NCBI GenBank assembly: GCA_021775795.1
Contig: JAJFHB010000371.1
Coordinates: 1-9,199, forward strand
Source of the DNA: Hyphomicrobiales bacterium
Lineage (GTDB): Bacteria > Pseudomonadota > Alphaproteobacteria > Rhizobiales > JAJFHB01
DNA length: 9,199 bases
Reading direction: 5' to 3'
Shown: positions 6,610 through 9,199 of the stretch, in pieces
Layout: every line of letters begins with the position of its first letter
How positions within the stretch are numbered: the first letter of the stretch is position 1
Program-made: the position numbers and the translations under genes
Notes under the pieces: model-generated
The model's input: only the letters and a program-made list of their open reading frames with translations
The model's database searches: none
What the model was told of the DNA's origin: nothing

Positions 6610-7277
6610 CAGCAAACCACCATCTCGACGATGCATCCATCGTGCGCTATGCGAGCGGTGATTTTTCAACGGAATTTGTGGTTGTGTCAGCCAGCCATCT
6701 TGCGATGTGCAGCGTGTGCAGAAAGGCCGTGGCCCTGGCAGAAACTGCCGGCGGCACCTATCTGGATACCCTTGATACTGTGGAGCTTGCAGATGATGCA
6801 CTGCCCGCGTTGATGCAACGCCTTGATGACGAGGCGGCCGGCACGACAGCCGGCGCATCACCTGCGGCCTTACCGGAACATGGGCAAGAAGACACGCTGC
6901 CGTTGCCTCTGCGACGCGTCGTCAGCACACCTCTCGACGCCATCTCCTGGAAATCTGTTGGACCGGGCATCCACAAGCACGATATCCAGGTCAACAAGGA
7001 AACCGGCCAGTCGTTGTTCATGCTCAAGATTGCGCCAGGCAAGAAAGTGCCTGAACATGGACATGGCGGTGGTGAAATGACTCTGGTTCTTTCCGGCTCC
7101 TATCGTGATGACCTTGGATGGTTTGGCCCAGGCGACATTGCGGACCTCGACGAACATGTACAGCACCAGCCCCATGTGGATTCGATAACCCCCTGCATCT
7201 GCCTGGTTGCAACTGAGGCCCCAACGCGTTTCACGGGCTGGATAAGCCGCATCGTTCAGCCCTTCGTCGGCATCTAA
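6606..7277 (+). CDS. chrR: ChrR-like zinc-binding cupin anti-sigma factor
   Basis: A 223-aa cytoplasmic anti-sigma factor that binds and silences the upstream sigma factor. The N-terminal anti-sigma domain has the zinc ligands H6, H31, C35 and C38, the same numbers as R. sphaeroides ChrR. A variable Ala/Asp-rich linker (about 50-100) leads to a C-terminal cupin domain (about 108-205) with EHGHGGGE, giving H151, H153 and E157, then H187 and the CxC pair C197/C199. As I recall, the R. sphaeroides cupin ligands are H141, H143, E147 and H177 with C187/C189, so all sites are kept with a uniform shift of 10, consistent with a slightly longer linker. The start ATG overlaps the sigma stop. In the known system the cupin domain is required for release of the sigma factor on singlet-oxygen stress. 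Confidence 0.93.
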   Translation: MTANHHLDDASIVRYASGDFSTEFVVVSASHLAMCSVCRKAVALAETAGGTYLDTLDTVELADDALPALMQRLDDEAAGTTAGASPAALPEHGQEDTLPLPLRRVVSTPLDAISWKSVGPGIHKHDIQVNKETGQSLFMLKIAPGKKVPEHGHGGGEMTLVLSGSYRDDLGWFGPGDIADLDEHVQHQPHVDSITPCICLVATEAPTRFTGWISRIVQPFVGI

Positions 7278-7291
7278 CGCGGTCTTACAGA

Positions 7292-8080
7292 GTGTCAGAT
7301 GATTTTCCCGCATGGGATACGGTGTGGATTGTGGGCGCGAGTTCCGGCATCGGTCGCGAACTCTCCCTGCTGCTGGACGGCATTGTCTCAAATGTAGCGA
7401 TCTCTGCGCGATCGGAAGAGACACTTGAGAAAATGCAAAAGGACGGCGTGAGCCTGCGCCCGTTCACACTGGATGTAACTGAGCCAGGTGCTGTCTCAAA
7501 ATGTGCTGACAATATAGCCAGGGCTTGCGGGCCCATCGATCTCGTCGTCCTGTGCGCAGGCACATGGAAGCTGATGGATGCGAAGTCGTTTGACCTCGAC
7601 GCCGTGCGCAGAGGCATGGAAGTCAATTATATGGGTGTTGCTAACGTGCTGGCTGCAGTGATGCCGACAATGATTGAGCGCCGCGCTGGCCACATCGCAG
7701 TTGTCGCATCCGTTGCTGGCTTCCGCGGCCTACCGAGAGCGGCGGCTTACGGGCCAACCAAGGCCGCCCTCATCAATCTGGTTGAAACACTCCAGCCCGA
7801 ACTCGCGGCCCACGGCGTCACCATCTCAATCGTCAATCCGGGCTTTGTGGATACGCCTATGACCGCGGACAATCCGTTTCCAATGCCTGGACTGATGCCA
7901 GCCAAGCGCGCTGCAGAACAGCTGCTCTCGGGGCTGGTTCGCAAAAAATACGAGATCATTTTTCCGCGCGCCTTTGGCTATTCCATAAAGGCCTTACGGT
8001 TTTTGCCCAACCATCTCTTCTTCTGGCTCATGCGGCGCTACGTGCTCAAGCAGAAAAGCCGGCGGAACGATCTGCCCTGA
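7292..8080 (+). CDS. Short-chain dehydrogenase/reductase of the sigma-ChrR operon
   Basis: A 262-aa classical SDR. The cofactor loop VGASSGIG (G15, G19, G21), the structural asparagine in VNYMG (N112), the catalytic S140 in VVASVAG and Y153/K157 in YGPTK are all in place. The usual NNAG motif is reduced to CAG, with Cys at 88. The C-terminus after about residue 225 is unusual for a soluble SDR: aromatic and basic, including LPNHLFFWLMRRYVLKQKSR, and possibly membrane-associated. The start is a GTG at 7292, 14 bp after the chrR stop, with no clear ribosome binding site, so expression may depend on read-through from chrR. SDR genes are common third members of sigma-ChrR operons that also involve Cfa-like enzymes, suggesting a role in lipid modification under oxidative stress. 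The substrate is unknown. Confidence 0.88.
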   Translation: MSDDFPAWDTVWIVGASSGIGRELSLLLDGIVSNVAISARSEETLEKMQKDGVSLRPFTLDVTEPGAVSKCADNIARACGPIDLVVLCAGTWKLMDAKSFDLDAVRRGMEVNYMGVANVLAAVMPTMIERRAGHIAVVASVAGFRGLPRAAAYGPTKAALINLVETLQPELAAHGVTISIVNPGFVDTPMTADNPFPMPGLMPAKRAAEQLLSGLVRKKYEIIFPRAFGYSIKALRFLPNHLFFWLMRRYVLKQKSRRNDLP

Positions 8081-8089
8081 AGAGTTGGG

Positions 8090-9199
8090 TTACGTCGTGC
8101 GGGACATTTTGTAGATGCCGACGTCTATGGCCCCTTCAAGGAACCCTGCTTCACAATAAGTCAGATAATAAAGCCACCTTCTCCGAAACCGCTCATCAAA
8201 ACCCAGTTGGCTGATTTCTGGCCAGGCGTTCTCAAACCGGAGGCGCCAGTCGCACAAGGTTTTCGCATAGCTCTGGCCGAAGGTTTTCGCCACTTCAAAA
8301 GTGAGTCCGGCTTCAACCGCCTGTTCCGCCATTCTTTCCTTAGTCGGCAGCATGCCACCTGGAAAAATGTAGCGTTGGATAAAGTCCGGGTTGCGCCTGT
8401 AGCGCTCAAAGTAGTCTGCATCAATGGTGATTGCCTGCACCACAGCATGCCCGTTGGGCCTCAGCCGATCATGGAGAACGCGGAAATAATCCGGCCAGTT
8501 CTCTTCACCGACCGCCTCGATCATTTCGACAGACATAATACGGTCATAAGTGCCGTCGACCTGGCGATAATCAGCAAGTTCGAATGCGCAGGCACCATTC
8601 GCCAAATATGCCCCTGTGAGGGCCTCGGCCGAGGCAAGCTGCGCGGTGGAAAGCGTGATACCCCGAACGTGGGCACCGTGTTCCAAAGCTGCATGCAATG
8701 CCAGTGCGCCCCATCCGCAACCGAGCTCAAGCACTTCCATCTCAGGACGCAGATCAAGCTCGCGCATCAGCGCTTCGATCTTTTTTTCCTGCGCCTGTTC
8801 AAGAGTTTCGGTGCCGGATTGATAAAGGGCGCTTGAGTAAATCAATCTTTCATCGAGCCAATGCCGGTAAAAGTCGTTTCCCAGATCGTAGTGATCAGAA
8901 ATATTTCGGCGACTTCCCGTTAGAGTATTCCTGCGAGAGCGGTGAGCGCGCTTGTCGTCCGCGCGTACTTTGAACTGACCAAGTGCTGTTGACTGCAGCG
9001 CCTTCTTGTTGGCCAGGAAGAAGCGAAACAGGCCTACCAGATCACGACACTCAATATCCCCGTCCAGGTAACTTTCCGCAAAGCCCAGGCCACCACGCCG
9101 GAAAGCGCTGGCGATGACCCGAAAGTTTTTCATCACCAGAAGCGGAACCGGTTCAGTTCCTTGCTCCCCGAATGTTACCCGCTCACCATCCGGGAACTG
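8090..9199 (-). CDS. Cyclopropane-fatty-acyl-phospholipid synthase family methyltransferase (5' end beyond window)
   Basis: 369 residues are visible and the frame stays open through the right edge; the upstream residues (LPDG-like start, then VPLLVMKNFRV) belong to the normal N-terminal domain of Cfa-family proteins, so a start at the GTG 9136 or ATG 9133 would be a truncation artefact. Visible motifs in order are GFAESYLDGDIE, HYDLGNDFY, YSSALY, the SAM-binding VLELGCGWGALALHAA, MIEAVG, then RYIFPGGMLPT and SYAKTLCDW. The enzyme should transfer a methyl group from SAM to a double bond of membrane phospholipid acyl chains. Of the E. coli Cfa bicarbonate-site residues, Glu, Ile and Tyr seem kept, but Cys139 aligns to Ser and His266 to Gln. 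Its stop lies 9 bp from that of the convergent SDR gene. It may be a CfaA/UfaM-like member of the RpoE regulon; its promoter is outside the window. Confidence 0.9.
   Translation of the reverse strand, partial: QFPDGERVTFGEQGTEPVPLLVMKNFRVIASAFRRGGLGFAESYLDGDIECRDLVGLFRFFLANKKALQSTALGQFKVRADDKRAHRSRRNTLTGSRRNISDHYDLGNDFYRHWLDERLIYSSALYQSGTETLEQAQEKKIEALMRELDLRPEMEVLELGCGWGALALHAALEHGAHVRGITLSTAQLASAEALTGAYLANGACAFELADYRQVDGTYDRIMSVEMIEAVGEENWPDYFRVLHDRLRPNGHAVVQAITIDADYFERYRRNPDFIQRYIFPGGMLPTKERMAEQAVEAGLTFEVAKTFGQSYAKTLCDWRLRFENAWPEISQLGFDERFRRRWLYYLTYCEAGFLEGAIDVGIYKMSRTT

Noticed and set aside
9131..9136. GTG/ATG as the true start of the Cfa-family gene
   Set aside because: The frame continues upstream to the window edge and encodes typical Cfa N-terminal sequence, so the real start is outside.

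Overview
The window is about 9.2 kb of chromosomal DNA with moderately high GC. It is almost certainly from an alphaproteobacterium. The best evidence is an ECF11-type sigma factor with a ChrR-like zinc anti-sigma factor, preceded by a TGATCC-type promoter. Gene style and composition fit a marine or rhizobial-type alphaproteobacterium, but I cannot fix the order or genus. No RNA gene, insertion sequence, phage remnant or CRISPR array is visible, and it reads as ordinary, densely packed core or accessory chromosome.

Region 1 (1-3448): two divergent units. Leftward runs a two-component sodium/solute symporter of the DUF4212 + VC_2705 type; the small subunit is complete and the large subunit is cut by the left edge. 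Rightward, across a 142-bp divergent intergenic region holding two inverted repeats, runs an uncharacterised 232-aa protein. It is followed by a 710-aa fusion of a DEDDh 3'-5' exonuclease domain, a CBS pair and a DUF294 (GlnD-like) nucleotidyltransferase. COG2905/DUF294 proteins are often found next to acetate or other cation symporters, so this region may be a transport-plus-signalling module.

Region 2 (3460-5703, leftward): a two-gene operon for the saccharopine pathway. A LYS1-type saccharopine dehydrogenase (lysine-forming) is followed 12 bp later by a LYS9-type saccharopine dehydrogenase (glutamate-forming). Together they interconvert lysine and alpha-aminoadipate semialdehyde through saccharopine. 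In a proteobacterium that would make lysine by the diaminopimelate route, the catabolic direction is most likely.

Region 3 (5704-9199): a photo-oxidative/membrane-stress module. A 306-bp divergent intergenic region carries a convincing ECF11 promoter (TGATCC, N18, TAGTGC). It leads into rpoE (ECF sigma) and chrR (cupin anti-sigma), coupled by an ATGA overlap, and a short-chain dehydrogenase 14 bp further on. Convergent with these is a cyclopropane-fatty-acid-synthase family methyltransferase, open through the right edge and so missing its N-terminus. Two bicarbonate-site residues of classical Cfa are replaced (Cys to Ser, His to Gln), so it may be a UfaM/CfaA-like lipid methyltransferase rather than a true cyclopropane synthase. 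Sigma-ChrR-SDR-Cfa neighbourhoods are known from other proteobacteria. The most useful leads are the altered Cfa active site, the exonuclease-CBS-DUF294 fusion with its unknown partner, and the intergenic inverted repeats.
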